This document shows positions 37,011 through 48,260 of a stretch of 64,000 bases of DNA, in pieces. The position numbers and the translations under genes are program-made. The notes below the pieces were generated by a model. It was not told where the DNA came from, did not search any database, and worked only from the letters and a program-made list of their open reading frames with translations. Source of the stretch: Homalodisca vitripennis (lineage: Eukaryota > Arthropoda > Insecta > Hemiptera > Cicadellidae). The first letter of the stretch is position 1; every line of letters starts with the position of its first letter. Location: NCBI RefSeq assembly GCF_021130785.1, contig NC_060215.1:121476501-121540500 (forward strand). Direction: 5' to 3'.

Positions 37011-38429
37011 TTAATTTTTTTGTTTAATTAAAACTTAAATTAAATGAAAATTTTGGGAACGAAATATTGGGATTTAATTTTAAATTAGATTGTGAGAAGT
37101 TAGGATAAAAACGAATATGTAATCCTTTGGCAAATTAGTACTGGTAGTTTTAAATTGTTAGGAAGGCAGTTCCCTGCCTTGAATTGATCAGAACTTGTCT
37201 TGTTACGGCTATTCCTCTCCAAGTTGGATACAGCCGAGAGAACACTGCGGATGTCCATCAGAATTGGTTGGAAGGGGAAGTATATAAGCGCCAGCTCATA
37301 ATTTTCACCCTTCTTTTGGTAATTTTCTTGAATTAAGTTGATTACAGTGTTTCTAATTTTTTTTCTGTGAGGGATTTTGAGGTAAGCACCAAATTTATTG
37401 TACGTTTTATTATTCTACCTGATCTGATATTAAATTAATTTTGTTGTCTTTTGTATAAGAAAAAATTTAATTCATAGAAACTACAGAGCAATCTGCATAA
37501 TTAATTCTCAATGAATAATAGAGCATAATAGAATCATACAAGTTACATTTGGTTCAAACTTGCAAGAAAAGTAAATTAAAATTGAACTTTGTCAATAACT
37601 TTAATTGAAATTTAGTAATTTATTAATATTTAATTGGAACTGTTTTATTATGAATTGTTAATTGGTAATCAATTGAACTTTAATATATAGAGAGTGACAT
37701 ATATACATGCAATAGTATAACACATATGTTATAACATATTCACTCCCACAGCTTACAGTTGGAGGAATTTAGTTGTGCTCATAAGGCCCAAATACTACCC
37801 TTTCATCAAATAAACGCTATCTGTGTGGCGGGTTGTGTTTACATGCTAGCCGCTTATATAAATGCGCAACAATCTCTTTAACGACTTTAAACTCACTATT
37901 TTGATTTGCAGATTAGTATTAACAAATATGTTACTTTCAAAAACAACACTATAACAACTGAAAAACAAAGATAAGTCCTATTATCGCTACTATTTGGCAT
38001 TCTCTTATTATTTAGTTCTACCACAATTAGCACTGTCACAATACAGACTGATTGTAGTGAGGGTGATGAGTTATTTGGGCCAATATGATTCCTGAAAGTA
38101 GGGTTTTACCCATAAGTCACAGCAAATGTTTTCGGGACGCAGCACATAATGCTACCCCTCCCGCCTATCACCACACACTTAAGGTCACGCGGACAGCGTA
38201 AGTCCTCGAACTGTACACAACCTGTCCCTAATGCGTCTAATGTACTTGATACTTGGGAACCAAGAGTCACTGTAGTACATGTATTATGATATTATGAGAA
38301 TACCACTGATGACTTTTAATTTGAAATATCAGTTTTTCATTTTTTGTTTCGGAGTGTGTTGTGGAATATCATTACAATAATATAATAATAATAACTGTTG
38401 CCAGGACAGATATGGTATTTGTAACAGTT
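37011..38429. other. No gene seen; two TATA-like sites
   Basis: Mostly AT-rich. TATATAAG lies at 37281 with a good 5' splice-site-like GAG|GTAAGC 100 bp later, and a second TATATAAA near 37856. Confidence 0.35.
37281..37288 (+). promoter_or_regulatory. Possible TATA box with downstream splice donor
   Basis: TATATAAG in a locally GC-richer context, with GAG|GTAAGC (GT at 37382-37383) about 100 bp downstream. This spacing would suit a short untranslated first exon. No coding exon follows nearby, so this is weak. Confidence 0.2.
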
Positions 38430-38964
38430 ACTCCCCTACCAAGTGGGACAAGCCTCTATTCTAGATTCAGTGCAGAGGCGGTTCCTCAGGATGGTCGGAA
38501 TCAAACTTGGCTTCCGGTACAGGGATGTTAATGTGCAAGAAATTCAACGCAGTCTTCAACTACCCACCCTGGCATCCCGAAGAATATTAATGGACATGGT
38601 TTTCCTGCAAAAATTATTTAATGGTCTCATCCACTGTCCAGAGATTCTTCGCCAGGTTAATCTTCATGTTCCTCGTGGATCCAGACACTGTCAGCTTTTC
38701 TTCAAACTACCTACAAACCATCCTACAAACTATTTTACACCATTTTAGTCTATTGTTTGTTATTATATTATCAAATTTTCTAATTTAATTTATTGTTATT
38801 GGAAAATTGTGGTTTGTGTTGTCATTAAAGTTGCCTTATGTTAGTGATTTTACAGTACATAGTATTATTTTGTTATATCATTGTATCTGCATGCTAATCA
38901 GCCATTCTCTATTATTAATTTAATATAAAAAGGTTTATTGCCATGAACAAATAAATAAATAAAT
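38430..38964 (+). pseudogene. LINE 3' half (C-terminal RT region and tail)
   Basis: An open stretch from 38443 reads VGQASILDSVQRRFLRMVG, then LQLPTLASRRILMDMVFLQK. This is the C-terminal region that follows the RT in Jockey-like LINEs (W.P......L..VQRRFLR...R..L..L.L..RR...D..FL.K). The copy ends with (AAAT)n at 38949-38964. Its first 26 bases (CCCTACCAAGTGGGACAA core) also end the opposite-strand 5' half at 39.5 kb. The two halves look like one element. Confidence 0.75.
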
Positions 38965-39544
38965 GCATAAGTACTTATTTTATTTTAGGCATGTAACAAA
39001 ATAGATAAATGAGAAGTCGGTTGAAGCTTTTGAGTTGCCTGCTCACACCATAATTTATTATGGTTATATAATTTTCACCAAAAATAATTTTTAAATATTG
39101 CTGTTAAAAATACATATATAAAGGTTTGTTATGTGTTTTAAAACATTAAAAATAAAGTAGGAAAATTTATTGTTTTCCGGTACAGCCAAGTTTTTATTCA
39201 AAGAGATTTTGGGACTACCAAATAGTTACCATATATATTTTTTCTGTATTGTGAGAATTAAATAAAGTTAATTTGCACAGATAGCATAAATATCAAAGAC
39301 TGTTCTTATAGTGATAGCAATTTTTAAAACCAACATTATATAGGGTGTTCTGCCAGAGTTTAGTACAACTGAAGAAAGTTGTAAACCCAAAAGAAGCGTA
39401 TATGACTGTATGTCGTATTATGATTTGTTTCATGTCTGTCTTTCCATATATGTTTTTATTTAAAAAATCACATCTCAAAAATGGTTAAAGGGAATAATTT
39501 GAAACTTGGTAATTTACATTAAGCTAAGTAAATGGACATCCAAA
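38965..39544. other. 570-bp interval between LINE halves
   Basis: AT-rich, no coding seen. Under the inversion model it is original 3' flank of the element, now reversed. Confidence 0.4.
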
Positions 39545-41960
39545 TGAGGTTTGTCCCACTTGGTAGGGGGACCAGACCACCCCAGAGCCCAAGTATTCTT
39601 GCAGATTTGTTTGCAATGTTAGTGATGAGCTCAGTGAAGTCCAGGGTAGAAGTCAAAAGAATACTAAGGTCACGAACACTAACGACCCTTTGAAGAATAA
39701 CACCATGTAGTATATAATGAAACTGGCGAAGATATCTTGTTCTTGTGTAGGAAATGACCATACATTTGTCTACATTTAAATCCATGGCGTTAGCTCGGAA
39801 CCAGTCCTGGATCCTCTCCAGGTTTCTTTGCAACTCAATTTCCTGATCAGCAGAAGAGATTTCTCTAAATATTTTGAGATGATCCAGGAAAACCAAATAT
39901 GAGCTCTCCAACAAACTACCAATGTCACTGAACAGGCCTTGAAAGTACACAAGCAAACTTCACATACAACGTACGTCCGACCAGTTAATTCAGGAACCAA
40001 GCCAGTAAATAACCAGTGACACCCAGAGCCTCTAGTTTTTTTATCAGGTGAAAGTGGCAAACTCTATCAGAAGCTTTGAGAAATCCAGATAAAGACAATC
40101 AATTTGGTTACCATTTAATAAGGCAGATAGGATTCTGTTCATGAACACCACCAAATTTGTTGTAGTCGATCTACCCTGCTGAAACCCATGCTGCTGTGAA
40201 ATTGTTGTGCTTTTGAAAGCGAAGGTTAGGCAGTTTAGAACGAGTTTTTCTAAAACTTTAGCCAACGTCGGCTGGATTACTATCGGTCTATAATTTGATC
40301 GATCCCTAGACTTATGGATATACACTAAAAATTCAATCTTCAAACATAAGGAGTAAATTCCATTGTTAAGCACGTTATTGAAGTGGATAGCAAGGTAGGG
40401 AGCCAGTACTGCACTGCAAAACCTCAGTACGCCAACAGAGACCATGTCAGGACCAGGCCCTAGGAATAGTCAAGACTCTTGAGACCTTCCTCTACCTCGG
40501 TTGCAGTTATGGTTATAGAAGAAATATTTACATTGTTATTAAACAAGTAATCAAGAGCAGTAGCAGACGGAGTTGTATAAATGGAGGAAAAAAGGCAGCA
40601 AACAAATCACACATGGCCTGAGGTTCGTTCTCCGACTGATCATCAAGATGAACACTGTTAGGTACCTGACATGCCTTACTTATACTGCGAACATGACTTC
40701 AGAAAAACTTTGGATTAGATATCAGGGTACCATCGACTTTGCTAAGGTAATCAGAATGACATTGACTGGATAGACTTTTACATTGGTCACAAACTCGCTT
40801 GAAATTAGTATAATCTTCCGTGTGCATACTCCTCTTGTACAGAGCATGGAGATGCTTCTTTTTTTTACACATGCAACAATTTGTTTTGAAAACCAACATG
40901 GGAAGGCAGTCCGATCTTCTCTCTTCATAGGACAATTCTTGACAATGGTACTCTTCAGATCACAAAAACTAATAAAGGATCCCTCGGCATTCACAGGGGA
41001 GTCTACATCAGGATATGGTCTCTGCTGAATCCATTTGTAGACCTCAGCAAGATTGCACTTGTTGATATTTGGTACTATAGTGACGTGATGCTTTTTGTTC
41101 ATAGAATTGGAAAATGGAAGCAAAGGATCAGCACATGGTCTCATTTGAAGTTCAGAATCAGAACTGAAAACCAGGTCAAGTGTGACCCCTCTAGCATTAT
41201 TAATTTTGTTTACTTGTGTCAGTTGCATAAAACTAGTTGAGTTGATTAAGAGACTAGAGCTGAGTGTCAAATCAGAGCTTGATGTGTCTCTCCAGTTAAC
41301 ATTAGGTAGTTTGAAATCACCGGCTATTACCACAAAAGTGGTAGGATCCATGGAAGAGCAAACATCTTCAGTGGTATCACAGAAACAGGAGTAAATATCA
41401 GAAGAAGAGCTAGGAGGGATATATGCTGTACCAATAAGCATGTTGCAACCCAGAAATCTGGCAGACACAAAGAGATGTTCTACATTATCAACTGAAGAGG
41501 TAGTTTCAAAGGATGGTAGGTCGGAATGGACAGCGAGATTGGTAAGACTTGATCTGTCTCTTCTAAAGAGAGAGTATTTATAAAGCCCAAATTCCGATGA
41601 CAAGCATTAAGGTGATAAATTGGTCTCAGTAAGTATTATTATTTTATGTAAGCACACATTTACTGTCTCAATAAATTAATTAAATTTTGTTCTAAGGCCA
41701 TTAACGTTCTGATAATAAACTCCAATTGGTGTATTGCCGTTTACATGTTTTTTGAATTAGTACTTATGATTGTAGGGATACCGTATCGATATATTTATGG
41801 TTAGATCTTTTTCGCCATCTTTGGATCGTTTTTAATTTCAGCTCTAAGGTCATTATGCTTTCTCTGGGGGTTCTGTCTTTGGAGATGCTAATGATTTTAA
41901 AGTCTACATGAACTTTATCCACTAAATCATGAGAAAACAACTTGCAGAAACAACGCACTA
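39545..41960 (-). pseudogene. LINE 5' part (endonuclease and RT), broken
   Basis: On the minus strand 41740-41600 gives VYYQNVNGLRTK and IIILTETNL, the Asn and Glu blocks of an APE-type endonuclease. 41603-40722 continues with LFRRDRSS, TAYIPPSS, VVIAGDFKLPNVNW and LDLVFSS. 40445-40044 gives RDRSNYRPI, LEKLV, QHGFQQGRSTTTNL and LDFSK, where the frame slips. 39956-39519 contains the position of the catalytic FADD box, but it reads FLDHLKIFR, so one catalytic Asp is lost. It then runs NLERIQDWFRANAMDLNVDK to a WSPYQVGQ end at 39545. The missing C-terminal region is found in reverse at 38430. Upstream residues at 41958-41764 may be the end of ORF1. Confidence 0.75.
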
Positions 41961-43449
41961 CATTTTCGCTGTGAAAATGATCACATTATACTGATCACAC
42001 TCTGTTTATGTGTTCATACTATTTTAAAATTGGGAAATTGCGCATTTTTTGTAAGAAAATATATTGATCAAGAAAAAAATGTTTAGTACAAAATTATTAG
42101 TAACCATAACTTCCAACTAATTATGTATCTATGCTCAACAGAGTCAGTGTGATTAGTAATGCACAATGCCATAAAAGAAGAGGGAAAAATCAATCCACTT
42201 GGGTCAAGCTAGTCATCTGTAGAGCCTGACATCCATCTCAGGCCACATCTGAGCGATATAAATTTAGTATACTATGTGGCTTAACACAGGTAATGTTTTA
42301 GGTGAGTATTGATTGGTACAAGGGTGAGGGACTGTCTGAAAGACCTGATACCAAACCTTCTTTGAGAAAATGGAAAGTGAGGGTGGTTTGTTAACAACTT
42401 TGGTTCTATGATATTTCAGGAGGGTATGTGTGCTGAATAGGATTTGGGTGTGACAATCTTCGCAGAAGCAGCTATGTCCAGTATGTTTGTGAGCAGAATA
42501 TGTCTCTCTCAATACCTTTGAAATTATGTGGGTGTGGTTATGATGGAAGACATCAGTAATGTTGAAAAGGGCTAATAGAGTTGAAAATAGTATGTTTAAA
42601 AGAAATATCCAATGATTTAGTTCAGACTTTATATGTCTTAATAATACAAACCTAAAGAAAAAAATTAGCAATCAAAACAAAGACGAGTAAGAACACTACA
42701 CAGGAGTCAATTAGGCATACCTCAAAGTTAATGTCACAGCAAGCAGATATTATTATACACAATAAGGATAGTACTTGGATCATATTATAGTGAAAACTCT
42801 GTAATTTAGACTTTAAGACATATATTTTTTAGGCTATGTACAAAAGATACCCAAATTTAAAACAAACCATTGCTTTCAAAATCAAAACTCTAATCTAAGT
42901 TTCACTCAAATGAAAAAAATAAACTGAAAATTACATTATTAAATGTTAGAGGTTTCCAGAGTAAAATTGAACAGATTTTTTTTAGAAAAAAAAAACCTTG
43001 AGTTGACTTGAGTCTTTGTTATTTAATGAGATGCATAAAGGTAATATCAGTGGCTTGAATAAACAATTACTATTAGTAAATAGTTTTAGAAGACAAAGAG
43101 TAATGTTAAATGATGTAGCAATATCAAAAAGCACTGTAGTAAAATTAAAACCAGTGACTGGACTGAAGAATGCACTATAAAACAACCTTGAAATAAAATG
43201 TTCTTGGGATGATTTACTCCCATTTTTTATTGATTTACTAAATTCAATTCCAGAGATAAAAGTGTTATAATTATTTTATTTAGCTACTTTGGACATTTTT
43301 AGATTTTCATCCATATACAGCAATAGAAAGTGACTGTCATAAATATACTGGAAGGAAACAAAATCATAAATATTACAATATATTGATAACTTTCAAGTCG
43401 ATTTTAGCCTTTCATTACAAAGACATGATTAAAACCTATAAATGTCACT
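41961..43449. other. No recognised gene
   Basis: A 135-codon open stretch on the minus strand (42264-42671) has a hydrophobic start and several His/Cys but no motif I recognise. The rest is AT-rich. Confidence 0.35.
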
Positions 43450-44400
43450 TAATTGAAAATTTTGTCATACGCATCACATCAAAATCAACAATCAAACGTA
43501 CAATGTATGAATGAATTGGCATACAACCTTCATTCAGTCACTAGTTCTCCTGTCTCAAGAGCTAGATATTATCTTCTGATAGGCTGGTCTCCCAATCGTA
43601 TATTAAAAACATGTTTACATTGTAAAATGCTTGTGACACTTAAAGATGTTTTAGACAGTTTTAAGTACCTTGGATATTGTGGAATTTTTTATCCAGTATC
43701 ATTAACATATCACACTACTTTTCCATGTTTTACAGTGAATACCTAGTGTCATTAACATATATGAGAAAAAGAATTGATACCTGATGGTCACCAGTAGCCA
43801 ACTGGATTGGTTTATAAAAATTTTAGATTTGGACAACTTGAGTATAGATCCAAGCAACTTAAATGGTACATCTCAGCTACCTTGTGATTCCAGTTTTTCA
43901 AGCATAGTTTTATGTCAACTCGGTCTGTTTTATGTCAAAATGCCTTAGATAGACCAAGAAACCCCTCTAAGATAAAATTTCAACTTCTAAATCCCTCTAC
44001 AACTAAGTCAAGAAGACTCAGCAGCGTCTATTCTCAATGTGTCTTTTCTTAACCCAGACTGTTTTTTCAGAAGGCTGGTTCTGTTTATTCAAAAACTGTA
44101 GCATTCTTGTTAAAACATGATTTCAATTATTTTACTGGACTAGCAAAACTGAGAAAGACGGGTAGTTGTTTGGGTAGTCATCCTTTTTGAAAATTTGAAT
44201 CACTTGTGGTTTCAGGGACTAAGAAAAAGCTTCTTGTTGAAAAGACTAAATTTAGTTAGGTTAATGGTCCCAGAATATGATTTGAACGTATTCTATAGGC
44301 CACATTACCTTAAACTAAGATCATTTGAATCTAGCTGGGATCTATTCAATAATTCGATCAAGCTCTTCCTTAATGACAATTAATTTCCAGTTAATTAATT
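43450..44400 (-). pseudogene. LINE reverse transcriptase fossil
   Basis: Minus strand, in order: GPLT.LNL near 44260, SLKPQVIQIFKKDDYPNNYP near 44200-44140, then SKAF in a degraded LSKAFD block near 43950, GDHQVSILFLIYVND near 43790 (for GVPQGSILGPLLFLIYVNDL), and a YVNDT in place of YADDT near 43710. These are RT motifs of a CR1/Jockey-type LINE in correct order. There are many stops, and both catalytic boxes are altered. No tail was identified. Confidence 0.6.
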
Positions 44401-45139
44401 ATGCATGTTTTATCGAATAAATACTAAAGCATGTAGTAACGTAATCAGAATAATAGTGTACAGCCAAAATTATGTTATAGACAAAATATTTGATTTATTT
44501 AAGCTGTTTGTAAAATTTTCATAAGTACAGTATTTTTAATCTATTAACTAAGCAAAACATTTGTTTGACTAGAAATTAAAACTGAATTAAAAACATGTGT
44601 TTGTACAGAGTAAGGATCCTTAACAAATGTAGTATTCTTAAAAGAAACTTAAATACATAACTTGTATACTGTAAACATCAATGAGCCAAAATATGATAAT
44701 GTTCACACCTAGTATTTATTTTGTGATATAACTTACAATTTAACACTCTGACCGAACCACCGGTCTGTGAGACCAGGGGTAAATTTTGATTTGCTATATT
44801 GACAATGTTATGAATTACTGATCGCTCCCCTCCATGGTACCTTCCCTTTACCTCTCCCTCCACATATCAGACAAATAGCGAACATGTGAACTTCGTCTAT
44901 TTTTAAAAACGTGCCGGTCTCTCATACCGGATAGTTCGGTTAGCGCCCAAGTTTGTGACAGTCTTACTGACCGGTGGTTCGTTAGACACAACAGACTTTA
45001 TATTTTTATCATACTGTACCTAATTTGTTTCTTGTAATTAGTTTAAAGTGTAAAAAATGGATCCAGGCACGTAGTGGTGTACAAACAAATAACCCTGATT
45101 TTAATTGACCCTGATTTCCTCAGCTATTCTGGGAGTCCA

Positions 45140-45452
45140 GTGATTACAAGATTCAAGTTTACCAAGGCATTGAGTGAGAATTTTATCAAGCCTCATCTTG
45201 AAAGAAGACTGCGGATCCCTAATTTGAGACGTGACTTAAAAGTCACCATTCAGAAGATTCTGGGGAACAACGAGGCAGCAGTAAGACCACCTGTTCCTGA
45301 TGACAAAATGGAGAAGAGAAAGGCTTTTGCATTCTGTCCATCAGTAAAAGAGAGGAAAACTGCCTACAAGTGCATAAGGTGCCAAAACCAGTGTGTCTTG
45401 AATGCAGTTGGAAGGTGTGTAAGGACTGTGCTATTGAATATGTCCAGTAGGG
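45140..45452 (+). pseudogene. piggyBac transposase C-terminal region with Cys-rich domain
   Basis: Inside a 148-codon frame (45074-45520) the part from about 45150 reads FKFTKALSENFIKPHLERRL, then IPNLRRDLKVTIQKILG, then KRKAFAFCPSVKERKTAYKC. It matches the end of PGBD4-like transposases, which close with a cross-brace zinc finger that binds the element ends. After CIRCQ the frame slips by one base; the other frame gives PVCLECSWKVCKDC, the expected cysteine pattern, and then a stop. So the zinc finger is split by a single indel near 45388. No upstream catalytic part is present. Confidence 0.75.
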
Positions 45453-45661
45453 AATGCTGCAGACTACAGACTGAGACTACTGACAATTATATTTGTGTCC
45501 ATATACTATTTTCTATTTAAATTGTTTATATATATATATATACTATATATATACATGTAATAAATAATGTTATAGTGTAGATTGGAATATTAATTCATTA
45601 TTTTCCAGACTGGAATTACATAACTCACTTTTAGGTACTTATAAAATCTAAATTACAATCA

Positions 45662-45680
45662 ACCGGTCTCAGAGACCGGT
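45662..45680. repeat. 19-bp perfect palindrome in piggyBac end
   Basis: ACCGGTCTC, A, GAGACCGGT. It overlaps the right subterminal repeat; a less perfect version lies in the left end at 44759-44774. A likely binding site for the transposase zinc finger (inference). Confidence 0.85.
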
Positions 45681-45726
45681 GGTTCAGATAATGTACATGA
45701 AAGAGATGGTTCTGGGAGAGTGTTAA

Positions 45727-46699
45727 TGTCAGATGATATATACATAAATCACTAAAACTCACTTTTAATTACTAATTAAAAACTCTGTCACAAAAATTGG
45801 GAGCAATGGTGAGAGGAAAATAGCATCAGGTGAGAAGCCCCTCCAACATGTCTTTTACAATCTAATTAGTGTTTGTATTTTCGGAAAATCTTTGATTCTT
45901 TAGTAGGGTAGTATATAACATGACAACTCAACATTAATTATATATTTGAAACTGCTGTTCTACAGATTACATTAATTTCAAAAATTCAATTTTCCTTTGA
46001 AAAGAGAACAGCAATGTTTCTAGACTTGTCCTTTTGTTTTTCTAATTTCAGTCTCTCTTTCTGTTTGTTTTTATTACTTAAAGCCTTTTAGGTATAGTGA
46101 CCTGAGATTAATATGTTAACCATGGACACTGGAATGTTTAAAGACGTTTGGAAATAATTTTATCTGTAGCTGTTTGAGTCACTACCATTACTGTTGTGAG
46201 TCCTGGCAAGCAACGCAAGTAAATGAATTCAACAAATTCACAAATCTTTTCATGGTTGGATGTTTGTTTTCCATTGCGTTAATTTTGAATTCACCCACTA
46301 GGATGAATTACTTTTTGTTGTTAGTCAAGTTTTGAAGTAAGAATTTGAATTTTGAGAAAAAAACTTCCTGATTTCTACTAAAAGACCTTAAAACTCTAAT
46401 AACCTAAAGCCTTCAATTGATTGAAGTTTGACAAAGATTGCTACAAAATCTCATCCTTCTGTTTCTTGAATAAAGGAAGGAGAGAATGTGAAATTTTAAA
46501 AAGCTCAGTTACACAAATAGACATGTTATTGCACTTCTTATATCGGACCACCTCGTGATTACAATAAACATCTAAATTTATATTGAAATCAGTCAAAAAG
46601 GGATTATTTCATACTCAAGAAGTCTCTATCATAAAAATGTACTCTAATTAAACCTTTGTGCTCTGTTTTTTTATATGAAAATGACCCAACAACTCTTCT
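45727..46699. other. AT-rich stretch, no gene seen
   Basis: No coding or repeat feature recognised. Confidence 0.45.
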
Positions 46700-46837
46700 G
46701 TCCAGTTCTACTGGACAGCACCATTTTCTCATTCTGCTTGTATTTACTGCATACAAATCGACGTTGTATTCTTCAGTCCATTACAACTGGACAAAACTTT
46801 AATGCTTGATACACTCTTCTGTCCAGTAGTGCTGGAC
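46700..46837. repeat. Cluster of three GTCCA-N7-TGGAC palindromes
   Basis: GTCCAGTTCTACTGGAC at 46700-46716, GTCCATTACAACTGGAC at 46776-46792 and GTCCAGTAGTGCTGGAC at 46821-46837, two of them preceded by CTCTTCT. The first is inside a longer stem (CTGTCCAGT/ACTGGACAG). The same 17-bp design recurs in each 78-bp unit at 49.9 kb. Confidence 0.8.
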
Positions 46838-47618
46838 AACCGTGCAGGTAGACTTTTATTACTGTAAATTCTCTATTGCTCTTTACCATCTGGATAGTAC
46901 TGGAACCTGTTGGTGACATATGAAACCACTATAAACAAGCTCTGTTGTTGAAATCCAGGTCTTTCTGGCAATTTGACTACAGTTCCATTGAACATGCAAG
47001 CTATCTGCTATGGATAAGTAATTACTAGTTATTTTTATATTGGTTATATTTTTTTGTATTCTTATTTTTAGTTCATTTGTAGTTTCAGGCACCTCGGAGA
47101 GTGGCCAGCATGTAATTTAATGCAAACTGAACTCTAAAAGTAATATTAAGTTTATTTTATTTTGTTAATCCTAATCACGCTAATGGACATGTGATTAGGC
47201 TGTTCCTAAGATTTTATTTTTGTACTGTTTTTGTAATTTTTTGAAGGAATAAATCATTATTCTCATTATCTCTGATGGAGTATCATTCTGTTTCCGTTAT
47301 GTTTTTTTAAGAAAATTGATTGAAATTCCAATTATAACTAACCAGGAACTATATACTGAAGGCATAAGAGACACCTAGGAAGCAGAAATGTCAGAATATT
47401 AAAGTTTATAAGTCAGTGATAAATGCTTTAATTAAGCTTCCTATTTTGTATTGTTACCCCTTACTTATCACAATTCTTTATTGGTTAGTGACACAAAATA
47501 TAGTGTTCACTGTTAACATTGTTATTTTTATAATGCATAATCAAATATTGTATACATGTTTTACATTTTACTGCTTATTTATTAATAAATTTTTACTATA
47601 TATGTATGCTGTTTATAT
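46838..47618. other. AT-rich stretch, no gene seen
   Basis: Short open stretches at 46.9-47.1 kb and 47.4-47.6 kb have no motif. Confidence 0.4.
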
Positions 47619-47715
47619 GAAATGAAATGAAATATGCCTTTATTTCAGAGGCGGAGTTAGGGCTATTTAGCCCTCTCTACCATTCAGCCTCACATAATGG
47701 TTTATATAATGATAG
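47619..47715 (-). mobile_element. LINE 3' end with hairpin and (ATTTC)n tail
   Basis: On the minus strand the order is a hairpin (AGGGCTA-AA-TAGCCCT, 47659-47674), CCGCCTC, AATAAA and then ATTTCATTTCATTTC (47619-47633). Stem-loops close to a short-repeat tail are typical of LINE 3' UTRs, where they serve RT recognition. A related sequence with the same hairpin lies at 59.27 kb. The rest of the insertion to the right is not recognisable. Confidence 0.55.
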
Positions 47716-48049
47716 GAAAAGGTAAAGTTATATCTAAATGCATATTGGTTTATTTGTAGTTTGATCCTTATTTAAATGTGCTTTTAAAAACAAATAAAAT
47801 TATTCAAATATATAATCCATCCATTTTGGAATATAAAAATACAAGACAAAAGGAAACAAGTTTCTACAGACTTATAACATAAAAGTTGTTAGTGAATGAA
47901 ATGAGAAACAAAATCTTTAATATTTATAAACCATGTCTTCAGCTATAAAGCACTTATTTGCAAATAAAAAAAATTTTGTGTGATTATTATTGGAGTGAAA
48001 AGAGATATTGATGTGTCTTGTAGTACTAAACGGGAGAGCTGGGAGAACA
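47716..48049. other. AT-rich stretch, no gene seen
   Basis: No feature recognised. Confidence 0.4.
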
Positions 48050-48260
48050 GACAGGGGCAGAACAACACTGAGCTGACGAATGAATCCACTATGTACTGGA
48101 CAGGGGAGCTGTGAGGACAGACAGGGGCTGAACAACACTGAGTTGAGAAATGAATCTGCCATGTCCAGTGGTACCAGATAGGGAGCTGTGAGAATAGACA
48201 CGAGCTCCTCATACAGTAGAAGAATGGGGCAATCAAGCCAGGCAGAGAGAAAGAATGGGG
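48050..48260 (+). repeat. Minisatellite element, right-hand part
   Basis: Two units of the 78-bp repeat described at 49.8 kb start at 48050 and 48120 (one shortened by 8 bp). They are followed by a 60-bp flank (48201-48260) that is the reverse complement, 54 of 60 bases identical, of the flank in front of the 49.8-kb array. Open frames here on the minus strand (47917-48314) merely read through the repeat. Confidence 0.8.

Larger units (their letters stand above)
44744..45722 (+). mobile_element. 979-bp piggyBac derivative with TTAA flanks
   Basis: TTAA at 44740-44743 and 45723-45726 flank ends that both start CACTCT when read inward, followed by GAACCA on each side with one spacing. Subterminal inverted repeats (44754-44774 and 45665-45685) share GAACCACCGGTCT and TGAGACC with one mismatch in 21. 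piggyBac elements duplicate TTAA exactly. Inside is only the C-terminal part of a transposase gene. The catalytic domain has been lost, so the copy is non-autonomous. Confidence 0.8.

Noticed and set aside
38430..41960. Twin priming as the cause of the opposed LINE halves
   Set aside because: Twin priming places the reversed 5' part directly before the 3' part. Here the tailed 3' part comes first and 570 bp of other sequence separates them.
42264..42671. 135-codon minus-strand frame as a gene
   Set aside because: No recognisable motif, AT-rich hydrophobic start typical of chance frames, and it lies among LINE debris.
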